This document shows positions 17,331 to 26,473 of a stretch of DNA of 60,675 nt, piece after piece. The position numbers were made by a program, and so were the translations under genes. Position 1 is the stretch's first letter. Every line of letters begins with the position of its first letter. The stretch is from positions 1 through 60,675 of the forward strand of contig NZ_JAEVHF010000025.1 of assembly GCF_018263925.1 (NCBI RefSeq), read 5' to 3'. The notes below the pieces were generated by a model. The model was not told the origin of the DNA and did no database searches. It saw nothing but the letters and a program-made list of their open reading frames with translations. This DNA comes from Kistimonas asteriae. Lineage in GTDB: Bacteria; Pseudomonadota; Gammaproteobacteria; Pseudomonadales; Endozoicomonadaceae.

Positions 17331-19994
17331 TTAACGGATCAGCATCAAGACATCCCGGGCCATTTCATTGGCCTGGGCGAGGTTGGCAATACTGGCCTGC
17401 TTGAGGATCTGCTGCTTGGTCATTTCTGCCATTTCCGACGCATAGTCGGTGTCTTTTATACGGCTACGAGAGTTGGTCACATTTTCCCGAATGCTCTGCA
17501 GATTGAAGATGGTGTGTTCAAGCCGATTCTGAATTGCCCCCAGGGTACCGCGCTGGGAGTCAATATCGGCAATAGCATCATCAATGATGCTGACCGCCTG
17601 CTGGGCACCGGCTTCCGTGGTGATATCGATATCAGTGACATACATGGTGCGACTCTCAACCGTTGACTTGCCGTCACTCAGGTTAGTGGTCACACCTTCA
17701 ACAGCAGGCCCTTTCAGGTTGATATCGCCATCAGCCTGCAACTCAAAGGTACCGGTCACCAGTGCGCTGTTATGAGCGGCATCCAACACCTTGCCATTGA
17801 CCTTGACGCTTTCATCATTGGAGACATTCGCCCGGAACTGGCTGATTTCGATATTGCCGCCCACATCCGAATTGATCAGTACCGACCCATCGGTATTGTA
17901 TTTCGCTGAAACCCCCTGTTGCTGCAGCCTCGGGTTTGCATTGATGGAATCGGCAAACTGCTTGGGCCCGGGAATGGAAAACTGCTCACCGTTAATAACA
18001 ACAGACACTTCACTCGGTGTCATGCCATTGAGGCCAGTGCCAATATTGATATCCGTGATCAACGCCTCGGTATTCGCCTTGGCGACCACGCCGGTTTCAC
18101 CACTGACAGCATTAAACTTATTGGCAATATTCTGCGCCGTATCCGTACCATCCACCAGGATGGTGCCTGAGCCTACCGGCCCTTTAACGACCATGCTGCC
18201 TGCATGACTGAGGATACGTGTCGGGGATGGCATGCCTGCATTGACTTTGCTGAAGTCACTGCCGGACTGGATGCCTGCCGAAGCACTGGTTGAAGCAAAA
18301 TCACCGGCCCCAGGGGTCCCACCAATTGAGATACTGCCATCTGCGGTCAGCTCAAAGGTACCCACAATACTGGCGGCTTTATTGGTTGTTTTGTCCATCG
18401 TTTTCCCGCCGACGGAAAGCGTAGGCGATCCGGTTGAGGCAAAGTCTGAAATCTCAATGGTATTACCTGCTGATTCGGTTAATATCACCGTATCCTTGGT
18501 ACTGTCATGAACCGCACTCAGCGTTGAAATACCCAGACCATTGATCTTGGTGGCCAGATCAGCAAGCGTCTTAATACCTGTCATCTCACTGGCACTGCCT
18601 CCCTCGATATCAACTTTAATAGTCAAGGTTTCAATGCCACTCAGGCTTGCTAGTTGACTGATGACCACCTCGTTTTTTGCGGTCGCCTTAACCCCCGTAT
18701 CGGCGGTCTTGGCATTGATTTTGGTTGCAACATCTGCTGCAGAATCGTTCGCCGCAATCGTCACATCGGCAGCAGCCCCTCCCGCATTCAGGGGGCCAGT
18801 CAGTTTGATGGCGCCCCCAGCAGCACCGGCTGTTGGTGGTGTCGCGCCAACATCGACCGTACCGAATTTACTGCCGGAATCAATGGTGACACTGCCTCCG
18901 CGTCCGGTTGTCTGTGCCACATTGGCCGTTGTTGCAGCCGTACCGGAGACCGTGATATCGCCTTCACTGGAGGTCAATCCAAACTGCCCCATGGCATAGG
19001 CGGAAGGCGCCTGCGCCGTCATTGCCTGTGTGCCAAACGTCAGGTTTGCGCCCTTCAGATCAGACAGCGCAATCGTATCCCCTTGCGCAGCTGTTAACTT
19101 ATCACCTGTACTGCTGGCAGTAATACCTGCCGCCTGCAGATTTTTGTTGCCATTCACGGCGGTGGCTAATCCCGCCAGGTCTGATAGACCTGAAAGCTCT
19201 ACGCCATTGATCGTCGCTGAAAATGTTGAACCACCGGCAAGACTGAAACCACTTAAGGCAACGTCCGTACGCGCCCTTGCCGTTACCCCTGTATCCATCG
19301 ACTGTTGATTGACTTTGGTCGCAATCGACTTGGCGGAATCCGCCCCGTCAATCGCAATGGTTGCAGCCCCCCTCGATCCGGTAATCGTCATGCTGCCGGG
19401 ATTGGTCAGCGTACCGTCGCCGCCCACAGACACTGTGCCAAATTCACTGCCGGAACGGACGACATCCAGCGTTTTGTCGATACCACCAATGGTGGACGCC
19501 CGCATGTTACCGATGCTGACGGAAATGGTTTCATAGGCATTGGCGCCAACCTGAAAATTCTTGTTGGTATAGGAACCATCGAGAACCTTGAGGCTGTTGA
19601 ATGTCGTTGTCTCGGCAATCCGGTCGATCTCTGATTGCAACTGGGAGACCTCACGCTGCAACGCGACCCGATCCTGTGCATCATTACTGGCGTTGGCGGA
19701 TTGCAGTGACAGATCGCGGATACGGTGCAAAATGGAGGTGGTTTCCGCCATAGCCCCTTCTGCGGTCTGACTCACGGAAATACCATCATTGGCATTGCGA
19801 ATCGCTACGGACAGACCATTGACCTGGGATGTCATTCGGTTACTGATCTGAAGACCCGCCGCATCGTCCTTGGCACTGTTGATCTGGTAACCGGTCGACA
19901 GTTTCTTCATCGACGCTTCCAGCCCGTTCTGGGCACGTTCCAGACTTTGCTGGGCTGTCAGGGAAGGTGAGTTGGTGATGATACTCAGCGACAT
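17331..19994 (-). CDS. lafA: Lateral flagellin, very large with triplicated central domain
   Basis: This 887-residue flagellin is about three times the size of typical lateral flagellins. The N-terminal D0/D1 (about 1-180) is canonical (NGLEASMKKLSTGYQINSAK, DDAAGLQISNRM, VQVGAN-like FQVGAN). The C-terminal D1/D0 is also canonical (RGTLGAIQNRLEHTI through NEMARDVLMLIR). Between them lie three imperfect tandem repeats of about 192, 204 and 201 residues, opening with GSEFGTV, GSKFGTV and GSDFSKV. Each holds a flagellin-hook IN motif ending in TGVxAxA. GGAG lies eight bases before ATG 19994. It is equivalent to fliC/lafA. Confidence 0.95.
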   Translation of the reverse strand: MSLSIITNSPSLTAQQSLERAQNGLEASMKKLSTGYQINSAKDDAAGLQISNRMTSQVNGLSVAIRNANDGISVSQTAEGAMAETTSILHRIRDLSLQSANASNDAQDRVALQREVSQLQSEIDRIAETTTFNSLKVLDGSYTNKNFQVGANAYETISVSIGNMRASTIGGIDKTLDVVRSGSEFGTVSVGGDGTLTNPGSMTITGSRGAATIAIDGADSAKSIATKVNQQSMDTGVTARARTDVALSGFSLAGGSTFSATINGVELSGLSDLAGLATAVNGNKNLQAAGITASSTGDKLTAAQGDTIALSDLKGANLTFGTQAMTAQAPSAYAMGQFGLTSSEGDITVSGTAATTANVAQTTGRGGSVTIDSGSKFGTVDVGATPPTAGAAGGAIKLTGPLNAGGAAADVTIAANDSAADVATKINAKTADTGVKATAKNEVVISQLASLSGIETLTIKVDIEGGSASEMTGIKTLADLATKINGLGISTLSAVHDSTKDTVILTESAGNTIEISDFASTGSPTLSVGGKTMDKTTNKAASIVGTFELTADGSISIGGTPGAGDFASTSASAGIQSGSDFSKVNAGMPSPTRILSHAGSMVVKGPVGSGTILVDGTDTAQNIANKFNAVSGETGVVAKANTEALITDINIGTGLNGMTPSEVSVVINGEQFSIPGPKQFADSINANPRLQQQGVSAKYNTDGSVLINSDVGGNIEISQFRANVSNDESVKVNGKVLDAAHNSALVTGTFELQADGDINLKGPAVEGVTTNLSDGKSTVESRTMYVTDIDITTEAGAQQAVSIIDDAIADIDSQRGTLGAIQNRLEHTIFNLQSIRENVTNSRSRIKDTDYASEMAEMTKQQILKQASIANLAQANEMARDVLMLIR
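17660..19452 (-). repeat. Three tandem repeats inside the flagellin gene
   Basis: Repeat 1 runs from about 19452 to 18876, repeat 2 from 18875 to 18264 and repeat 3 from 18263 to about 17660. The shared landmarks are the GS(E/K/D)F opening, the hook-IN core (ATKVNQQSMDTGVTARA, ATKINAKTADTGVKATA, ANKFNAVSGETGVVAKA) and a closing F-L-ADG-I block (repeat 2 FELTADGSISIGG, repeat 3 FELQADGDINLKG, repeat 1 FGLTSSEGDITVSG). The copies are well diverged at protein level, so the triplication is old. Confidence 0.85.
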
Positions 19995-20082
19995 GATCTT
20001 AGCTCCGGTATCAGTAACAAGTGTTATCAAACTCGACGCAAATCACCGTGTGCTTAAATACCGTTTTTCTCTATAGGCATGC

Positions 20083-20103
20083 GTTGTCGTAATAAACGAC
20101 AAC
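20083..20103. promoter_or_regulatory. Inverted repeat between flgL and the flagellin gene
   Basis: Perfect 8-base arms GTTGTCGT (20083-20090) and ACGACAAC (20096-20103) enclose AATAA. The repeat lies 23 bases past the flgL stop and about 90 bases before the flagellin ATG. On the minus strand GCCTATAG (20078-20071) follows. It resembles the sigma-28 -10 element GCCGATAA, but no matching -35 stands upstream. The dyad may be a terminator, an operator or a promoter-associated element. Confidence 0.4.
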
Positions 20104-20125
20104 CATTCACTCATTCACAGAACAG

Positions 20126-21055
20126 TTACAGGTAATCAAACAGGGAGAGCCCTGCCAGCTGCACGACACTTTTTCGGGTGGCTTCCAGTGCGGTCATCTC
20201 ACGGTTCAGTTGTGTCATGGCGGCAGCATAATCCAGGTCGCCTAACTCACCGGCTAACTGTTCGGCATACAGCTGCCTCTGGTCCAGGGATTCATTACTG
20301 ATGGCCATGATATGCTGCCGGGTACCCACATCCGTCTGTACCCTGAAGACTTGATTCAGCCCCTGGTCGATGGCCAGCAGTGATTGATTCAGCTGTTCAT
20401 TTATCGTCTCGTCTGGCGCTAACAGCAGGTTGTGCAGGTTGCCCAGTGCATCCAGCAGGTTAAAGGAGCCGCCCTGGCCATCCTCAATGCGAAAGCAAAG
20501 CGCCACCGCCGTATCATTCGCCAGCATCTGCCATCCCTGGGCAATCGTCACCTGTCGTTGGCCCGGGTCATCATTATTGACAACCCAGCTACCGTCCGTT
20601 TTCTGCAGTACCGGTGCCTGGTCATCGCGGAAACCACCAAACAGATAGCGCCCATCCGGCCCCCGCGTATTGATCACAGAGGCAACCCCATCCGTCAGCC
20701 CCTGCACTTCACCGGCGATCGCCTGCAGGCTGGCAGGATCCATGGCGCCATTCGCGGCCTGCAACACCAGTTCACGACAGCGTTGCAATAATGCGCCGTA
20801 AGCGGTCAGGGTGTTGTCTTCACGGGCCAGCAGCGCATCCAGGGAGGCGCTGTTTTCCAGGTAACGGCTGTCGGCGACCTGCTCGCGGGAGATACCCTGA
20901 AGTCTCACTGCGGTCAGGGGATCATCTGCCGGCTGAGATAAACGCGTGCCTTCTGCAATGTGATCCCACGTCCGGTTGAGGTCACCGGTGGTCTCCTGCA
21001 ATCGATCCCGGATATTATCAAACACCTGACCTGTACTGATCCTGAACTCATTCAT
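20126..21055 (-). CDS. flgL: Flagellar hook-filament junction protein FlgL (HAP3)
   Basis: This junction protein has about 309 residues. The N-terminus (MNEFRISTGQVFDNIRDRLQ) and LSQPADDPLTAVRL are typical of FlgL. The C-terminal helix LGDLDYAAAMTQLNREMTAL also matches the flagellin superfamily. ATG 21055 is chosen with AGAGAGG seven bases upstream; the open upstream codons are Cys/Arg-rich and not family-like. It follows flgK by 28 bases and joins the hook to the giant flagellin. Confidence 0.92.
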   Translation of the reverse strand: MNEFRISTGQVFDNIRDRLQETTGDLNRTWDHIAEGTRLSQPADDPLTAVRLQGISREQVADSRYLENSASLDALLAREDNTLTAYGALLQRCRELVLQAANGAMDPASLQAIAGEVQGLTDGVASVINTRGPDGRYLFGGFRDDQAPVLQKTDGSWVVNNDDPGQRQVTIAQGWQMLANDTAVALCFRIEDGQGGSFNLLDALGNLHNLLLAPDETINEQLNQSLLAIDQGLNQVFRVQTDVGTRQHIMAISNESLDQRQLYAEQLAGELGDLDYAAAMTQLNREMTALEATRKSVVQLAGLSLFDYL

Positions 21056-21083
21056 GCTACAACCTCTCTTGCAAACGCAACGC

Positions 21084-22736
21084 CTAGAGTGACAACAACG
21101 TATCCAGCACCCGTTGCGCGGCCGACAGCACCCGGGCATTGGCCTGGTAGTGCTGCTGGAAACGCATCAGGTCACCCGCCTCCTCATCCAGGTTAACCCC
21201 ACTGCGCGACTCCCAGGCCGTATCCGCTTCCTGCTTCAGCAAGGCCTGGGATTCCGCCTGCTGTGTCGCCTGCCAGCTGCGGGTTGCTATACGCCCCAGT
21301 AACCGGTCTGAGGATTCCGGCAAGGTGCCCGCACTGAAGCTTTCTGACTGCATAAAGGTCATCAGGTGTGACAGGTTGCTGTTGTCACCGGGTCCATTCC
21401 CCGCTGAGGCCAGCCCCAGTCGATCCGGTTCAGTCAATACGGTTCGAATCGCAGCGGTTTCATGTCGCCAGGGGGTCAGTAGGTAACTGTCGTCTTTTGC
21501 GGAACCCGGCGACAGCTCCAGAACCAACCCGTCAAAGGTCACACCGGTTGTCGCGGTCGCATCCAGCGTACCGGATGCGACCTCACGGTTATCCATCATG
21601 CGCTGAACGGTGTAAGTCAACTGACCGCCCCGCTCGGTCACCCGAAGGCTGTAGTCACTGGGTTTCAGTTCAGCCAACTGTGCCGTATCCACGGCAAGCG
21701 TCGCCGTGGCGCTGCCTGATAGCTGTTCAGGAATCACCCGGGCGCGACAGGCATCGGGGGCATTCACATCATTGAACAATGCAGCCCCTGGATTGCCAGA
21801 CAGATCCAGCCCGTCCTCCAGAATCTGGTTGTTACCGGCACTGATGATGGCGGCCTGCCAGCCCAGCACATTTAATACGGGCAATAACACCTCGGACCGG
21901 AATCGCGCCAGCCCATGCATTTCGCCACTGTCGGTTCGTAACGGTTCCAGGGAGCCGTCTCTGTTCAGCTGGGGTTGAATCGCCATGGCATCCGGCGCAC
22001 TGTGCGGCATCAGCAGGCCATAACCACACTCACCTTGCACCAGCGACTGGCCGGACCGGAAAAACAGGCTGGTCATCCCGTCTGGTTGACGCAGGCTCTG
22101 TACGCCGACTCTTGTCGTGAGCTGGTTAATCAGCTGATCCCGCTGGTCTTCGAGGTCAGCCATATGGGCACCACGGCTGTAACCATCCCGAATGGTTCGG
22201 TTCAAGGTCGCCACGCTGTCTGAGAGCGCTGACGTTTCCGCAGCTATCGCACCCAACTGGTCATCTACCTGTTGACTGAAATCCACCAAAACCCGCCCAA
22301 GGTTGTTGTATTTAACGGCCATGGCAGACGCTTCGCTGATAATCTGCTGTCGGTAAGCGGTCGATGCGGGCTCCGTTTCGGCAGCATTCAAAGCACTGAC
22401 AAACCGTTCGACCGAGGATGACACCCCGGTATACTCATTGCCCAGGTAGGCATCTAGCCGCTTCAGGTAGTCACCGAACTCCCTGGCCTCGCCATAGTCT
22501 GCAGAGGTCGCATGACGCTGGTCGACCAGGAAATCACTCGTCACCCGCCGGATATCATCAATGCGCGTACCCGCCAGGATGACCTGTTGATCCGCGGGAT
22601 ACCATTCACGGGTTGACTGCAGGACTTCACGGCGGCTGAAGCCCTGAACTGCCACATTGGCCACATTGTGACCGGCCGTTTCAAGCCGGGTGCGAGCACT
22701 GTTAAGGCCACTGAGCCCGATATCCAGAAGGTTCAT
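21084..22736 (-). CDS. flgK: Flagellar hook-associated protein FlgK (HAP1)
   Basis: This junction protein has 550 residues. The N-terminal flg_bb_rod motif is MNLLDIGLSGLNSARTRLET followed by AGHNVANVAVQGFSRR. The C-terminus has the paired rod/hook motif ending QQHYQANARVLSAAQRVLDT. It sits at the hook-filament junction next to FlgL. Its start overlaps the flgJ stop by four bases. Confidence 0.93.
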   Translation of the reverse strand: MNLLDIGLSGLNSARTRLETAGHNVANVAVQGFSRREVLQSTREWYPADQQVILAGTRIDDIRRVTSDFLVDQRHATSADYGEAREFGDYLKRLDAYLGNEYTGVSSSVERFVSALNAAETEPASTAYRQQIISEASAMAVKYNNLGRVLVDFSQQVDDQLGAIAAETSALSDSVATLNRTIRDGYSRGAHMADLEDQRDQLINQLTTRVGVQSLRQPDGMTSLFFRSGQSLVQGECGYGLLMPHSAPDAMAIQPQLNRDGSLEPLRTDSGEMHGLARFRSEVLLPVLNVLGWQAAIISAGNNQILEDGLDLSGNPGAALFNDVNAPDACRARVIPEQLSGSATATLAVDTAQLAELKPSDYSLRVTERGGQLTYTVQRMMDNREVASGTLDATATTGVTFDGLVLELSPGSAKDDSYLLTPWRHETAAIRTVLTEPDRLGLASAGNGPGDNSNLSHLMTFMQSESFSAGTLPESSDRLLGRIATRSWQATQQAESQALLKQEADTAWESRSGVNLDEEAGDLMRFQQHYQANARVLSAAQRVLDTLLSL

Positions 22737-23038
22737 GGTGCTTCAATCCGTAACTGCCGGAGCATGTGGTCGGAGAGACCGCTTTGACTGTGCCGGGTCA
22801 TGGCTTGCGCCCAAATGCCGGACTGCCAGTCATCGGCCCAGCTGCGATCCGGCGACAATGCGTTATCGCCGGATTTAATGGCATCTGTCGTACGGTGCAT
22901 ACTGTTCAGTAATTCCTGCCAGAGCAGCGTTTCAAACCCCTCAACCACCGCTCTCGCTTTTGCCTGACTGTCATCAGTGGCTTGTGCTGACGATACGGCC
23001 AATGCCGTCGGTTCTGACAAAGACGTTAAGGTATTCAT
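22733..23038 (-). CDS. flgJ: Single-domain FlgJ rod-binding protein
   Basis: This 101-residue protein contains only the N-terminal rod-binding domain of FlgJ (VVEGFETLLWQELLNSMHRT and a C-terminal MLRQLRIEAP). The muramidase domain of E. coli FlgJ is absent, so cell wall opening for rod assembly must come from another enzyme. Its position between flgI and flgK supports the call. It begins 20 bases after the flgI stop. Confidence 0.85.
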   Translation of the reverse strand: MNTLTSLSEPTALAVSSAQATDDSQAKARAVVEGFETLLWQELLNSMHRTTDAIKSGDNALSPDRSWADDWQSGIWAQAMTRHSQSGLSDHMLRQLRIEAP

Positions 23039-23058
23039 AAACTCCTCGAGGATGGCGT

Positions 23059-24162
23059 TCAGAGCACATCAATCTCGGCTTCCAACGCGCCGGCCTGCCT
23101 GAACGCCTGAAGGATGGACATGAGTTCACTGGGGGTAGCCCCGACACTGTTCAATGCACTGACCACATCACTGAGCCTCGGGCTGTCCGGCAATTCATAA
23201 ATCGTGCCCTTCTGCTCACTGATCTGTACTTCACTGCGCGGCACCGTGGTGGTCTGACCACGGGAGAACATGCCCGGCTGGCTGACCTGCGGCTCTTCCG
23301 ATACCGTAACCACCAGACTGCCGTGACTGACCGCCACCGGCCGTATGCGGACATTCTGCCCAATCACCACCGTGCCGGTTCTGGGGTTAATTACGATTCT
23401 GGCCGGCAGTTCCACCTGGGGAATAGTGAGGCTTTCCAGCCGCGACATGAAGGCCACCCGCTGATCCGTATCATAGGGGGCGGACACCGCCACCCGGGCA
23501 GCATCAATGGCATGGGCGGTTCCCTGCCCGAACTCCCGGTCAATGGCATTGACGATCAAACGCGCCTGGCGGAAACCCGCCTCATTCAGGTTCAGCATGA
23601 TCTGGCCATAATCGTCAAACAGCGGAATCACCGAACGTTCCACAACCGCACCACCGGGAATCCGCCCCACCGTGGTAATATTCACAGTCGCCTTACTGCC
23701 ACTGGCGCCCTCTGCCGTGACGCCACCCACCACCAGACTCCCTTGGGCAATCGCATAGACATTCCCGTCAAGACCTTTCAGCGGCGTCGCCAACAGGCTG
23801 CCGCCCCGAAGACTCTTGGCATCCCCAATGGACGACACCACCACATCCAGTGCCTGCCCTGGCCTTACATAGGTATTCAGTGTCGTATGGACACTCACTG
23901 CCGCGACATTCTTCAGCCGCGGCTCGGCGCCTTCCGGCAATTGCACTCCAAACTGCCTCAGCAGGTTGTTCACCGATTGCGCGGTAAACTGGGTCTGCCG
24001 GGTCTGGTCACCGGAACCCTGCAAACCGACCACCAGGCCATAGCCCACCAGCTGGTTTTTCCGGGTCCCCTCCGGGGTCACCAGATCCAGCAATGGCATC
24101 GCCTGCAGGGTCAGGCTGATACCCCACAGAGCCACAACAGAAAAAAAACCAGCCGCTTTCAT
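23059..24162 (-). CDS. flgI: Flagellar P-ring protein FlgI
   Basis: This periplasmic P-ring subunit has about 367 residues. It has a signal peptide (FFSVVALWGISLTLQA) and the family core beginning VTPEGTRKNQLVGYGLVVGL, then GSGDQTRQTQFT. The C-terminus VGATPSELMSILQAFRQAGA is typical. ATG 24162 starts just after the flgH stop (24165-24167); the alternative GTG at 24180 overlaps flgH. Its usual chaperone FlgA is not encoded in this locus. Confidence 0.93.
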   Translation of the reverse strand: MKAAGFFSVVALWGISLTLQAMPLLDLVTPEGTRKNQLVGYGLVVGLQGSGDQTRQTQFTAQSVNNLLRQFGVQLPEGAEPRLKNVAAVSVHTTLNTYVRPGQALDVVVSSIGDAKSLRGGSLLATPLKGLDGNVYAIAQGSLVVGGVTAEGASGSKATVNITTVGRIPGGAVVERSVIPLFDDYGQIMLNLNEAGFRQARLIVNAIDREFGQGTAHAIDAARVAVSAPYDTDQRVAFMSRLESLTIPQVELPARIVINPRTGTVVIGQNVRIRPVAVSHGSLVVTVSEEPQVSQPGMFSRGQTTTVPRSEVQISEQKGTIYELPDSPRLSDVVSALNSVGATPSELMSILQAFRQAGALEAEIDVL

Positions 24163-24164
24163 TA

Positions 24165-24854
24165 TCAAAACGGTGACCACCGACTGTTAAAGAAGCGTCC
24201 CATCCATCCCATGACATTGGCCTCGGCCATATCCCCCTTGCCGGTGTAGCTGATCTTGGCATTCGCCAGCCGCAGGGAGGAAACCCGGTTGTCCAGCGTA
24301 ATATCTTCAGGCCGCACCAGGCCGCTCAGATAAATGATCTCATCGCCCTGCCCAAGCCGGATCTGCTTGTGCCCTTTGACATAGAGGCTGCCGTTATCCA
24401 GCACCTGTTGCACGACAACGCTCACATAACCGGTCAGCAGATTGTTCTGCTCATTACTCGCCTTGCCACTGAAATTGCGTTTCATATCCATGGAATTCTG
24501 CAACGACCATTCGCTACCCAGCAGCCTGGCACCCGTACGGCCAAATAACACGGGATCGGGCATGTTGATAGCGCTGTTTTTGCCTATCGTGGTATCCGCA
24601 GCCTTACTGGAGCGGGTCAGCTCAGCCAGAACTACCGTCAGGATGTCACCTTCCCGGTAGGCGCGCCGGTCTTCAAACAGGCTGGCAGACGCCGGCCCCC
24701 GAAACAGGCTGCCGGGCGATGCGCTATAGGTGGAAGGGGGAATATCAGGCAATTCACTGGACTCCTCGATCGGGCCAGCCATTGGCGACAACTGGCAACC
24801 ACTGAGCATCAGCAGGATCAACAGTATCCGCAGTCGTAACGCCAGCGGGTTCAT
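24165..24854 (-). CDS. flgH: Flagellar L-ring lipoprotein FlgH
   Basis: This outer membrane L-ring subunit has 229 residues. It begins with a lipoprotein signal, with lipobox LSGC near residue 20 (LLILLMLSGCQLSP). The FlgH core is LFEDRRAYREGDILTVVLAE and later YLSGLVRPEDITLDNRVSS. The C-terminus GWMGRFFNSRWSPF resembles E. coli FlgH. It lies nine bases past flgG. Confidence 0.93.
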   Translation of the reverse strand: MNPLALRLRILLILLMLSGCQLSPMAGPIEESSELPDIPPSTYSASPGSLFRGPASASLFEDRRAYREGDILTVVLAELTRSSKAADTTIGKNSAINMPDPVLFGRTGARLLGSEWSLQNSMDMKRNFSGKASNEQNNLLTGYVSVVVQQVLDNGSLYVKGHKQIRLGQGDEIIYLSGLVRPEDITLDNRVSSLRLANAKISYTGKGDMAEANVMGWMGRFFNSRWSPF

Positions 24855-24863
24855 ACACCGTGC

Positions 24864-25649
24864 CTATGAGGAGCGAATCAGAAATTCCATCATGTCATCC
24901 GTGGCCTTGATGGCCCGGGTGTTCATCTCGTAGGAGCGCTGGGCAACGATCAGGTTCACCAGTTCTTCCACCGCCTGAACATTGGAGGCTTCCAGCGTGT
25001 ACTGTTTCACCAGGCCCAGGCCGTTCTCGCCGGGCGCGCCCTCAATGGCATCACCACTGGCAACGGTTTCCACAAAAATATTGCCACCCCGGGCTTCCAG
25101 CCCGGTGGGGTTGATAAAATTGGTCAGGGTGATCTGGCCAACATTACGGGGCTCCACCTCACCGGATACGGAAACACTGACGGTGCCGTCTTCACCGATC
25201 GTGATATTCAGGGCTTCCTGCGGGATGGTGATGGCCGGCTCCAGCGGCAGGCCGGATGCCATGACCATGTTGCCGTCAGCATTCAGTTGAAACTGGCCGT
25301 TACGGGTATAGGCCGATGTGCCATCCGGTAATTGCACCTGAAAAAAACCATGGCCGGAGATGGCCAGATCAAGCGGTTGCGTCGTGGTCTGAAGGTTGCC
25401 GCCGCTGAAGACTTTCTGGCTGGCCACAATCCGAACACCGGTGCCCTGCTGCTGCCCTGACGGCAGGTCATTGATCTCATCTGCCTTGGCGCCCGGCTGT
25501 CGCAATACCTGGTAAAACAGGTCCTCAAAAGTGACCCGGTTTTTCTTGAAACCGACGGTATCAATATTGGCCAGGTTATTGGACGACGTTGAAAGGTTAT
25601 AGTCCTGGGCGGACAACCCGGTCATACTGACCCACAGTGCCGGATGCAT
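24864..25649 (-). CDS. flgG: Distal rod protein FlgG
   Basis: This distal rod subunit has 261 residues. The N-terminal rod motif is LSTSSNNLANIDTVGFKKN, the central domain carries LDLAISGHGFFQVQLPDGTSA, and the C-terminal motif is VEELVNLIVAQRSYEMNTRA. The length and signatures match FlgG rather than FlgF. It is part of the contiguous rod-hook run. Confidence 0.95.
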   Translation of the reverse strand: MHPALWVSMTGLSAQDYNLSTSSNNLANIDTVGFKKNRVTFEDLFYQVLRQPGAKADEINDLPSGQQQGTGVRIVASQKVFSGGNLQTTTQPLDLAISGHGFFQVQLPDGTSAYTRNGQFQLNADGNMVMASGLPLEPAITIPQEALNITIGEDGTVSVSVSGEVEPRNVGQITLTNFINPTGLEARGGNIFVETVASGDAIEGAPGENGLGLVKQYTLEASNVQAVEELVNLIVAQRSYEMNTRAIKATDDMMEFLIRSS

Positions 25650-25678
25650 CTGACAACTACCTCACCACTTCTGGTGTT

Positions 25679-26425
25679 TCAGGAAGACCGCAACAGTTCA
25701 TTGCCCCGGGCGGCCATCTGGTCAAAGGTTCGAATGGCCTTTACCTGCAATTCAAACTCCCGGGAAAGCTGCAGGTAATCCGAGATTTCTTCGATGGCAT
25801 TGACATTACTCTGTTCCAGCGCACCACTCAGGACGGCCACATCGGGATCATCGGGAACAGCGCCGGGACCGGTATAACGGAACAGGCCATCCGTCCCTTT
25901 CTGCAGCGTTGCCTGGGGCGGGTTAACCCGCCGTAACCGCCCGACTTCCACCAGGTCACCGCCTTCCACCACCACCGTGATCATGCCATCACTGGCTATC
26001 TGCAAACCGCTGAAAACCGGCAACACCATCAGGCCATCTTCACCCAGAACGGGCAGACCGGCGCTGGTCACCAGCTCGCCAAACCCATTCACGACAAAAT
26101 TGCCGCTCCGGGTATAGGCTTCATCCCCTGTCGGGGACTGCACCACGAACCAGCCTTCACCGACAATCGCCGCATCCAGTTCCCGGCCACTCCACTGGTT
26201 GTCACCCGGCACCAGTCGACTGCCTTTTAATTGCATCTCGGCACCGGTACGGGTACCGGGTATGCTGCCTTCTACTCCAGCGAAGTTAAACGCACGCTCG
26301 CCCGTCCAGTTGAAATCGGAACGGAAACCCGTTGTCTCGGCATTCGCCAGGTTTGACGCATGGGTTTGCTGGGCCAGCATGGTCTGCCAGGCCGCGCCGG
26401 CACTCAGGTAAACACCGTAATCCAT
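25679..26425 (-). CDS. flgF: Proximal rod protein FlgF
   Basis: This 248-residue rod protein has an N-terminus of MDYGVYLSAGAAWQTMLAQQ, then THASNLANAETTGFRSDF. The middle motif is GEGWFVVQSPTGDEAYTRSG and the end is LQLSREFELQVKAIRTFDQM. It lies between flgE and flgG as in other rod operons, with a 28-base gap before flgG. Confidence 0.93.
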   Translation of the reverse strand: MDYGVYLSAGAAWQTMLAQQTHASNLANAETTGFRSDFNWTGERAFNFAGVEGSIPGTRTGAEMQLKGSRLVPGDNQWSGRELDAAIVGEGWFVVQSPTGDEAYTRSGNFVVNGFGELVTSAGLPVLGEDGLMVLPVFSGLQIASDGMITVVVEGGDLVEVGRLRRVNPPQATLQKGTDGLFRYTGPGAVPDDPDVAVLSGALEQSNVNAIEEISDYLQLSREFELQVKAIRTFDQMAARGNELLRSS

Positions 26426-26473
26426 GATAGGAACTCGCTTCTGGCGGTTAGGCGGCTTGCACGCTGAACAGCG

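Noticed and set aside
23323..24249. 308-codon plus-strand frame antisense to flgI
   Set aside because: Composition is His/Arg/Gln-rich, as expected for the shadow of a real gene; flgI on the other strand is certain.
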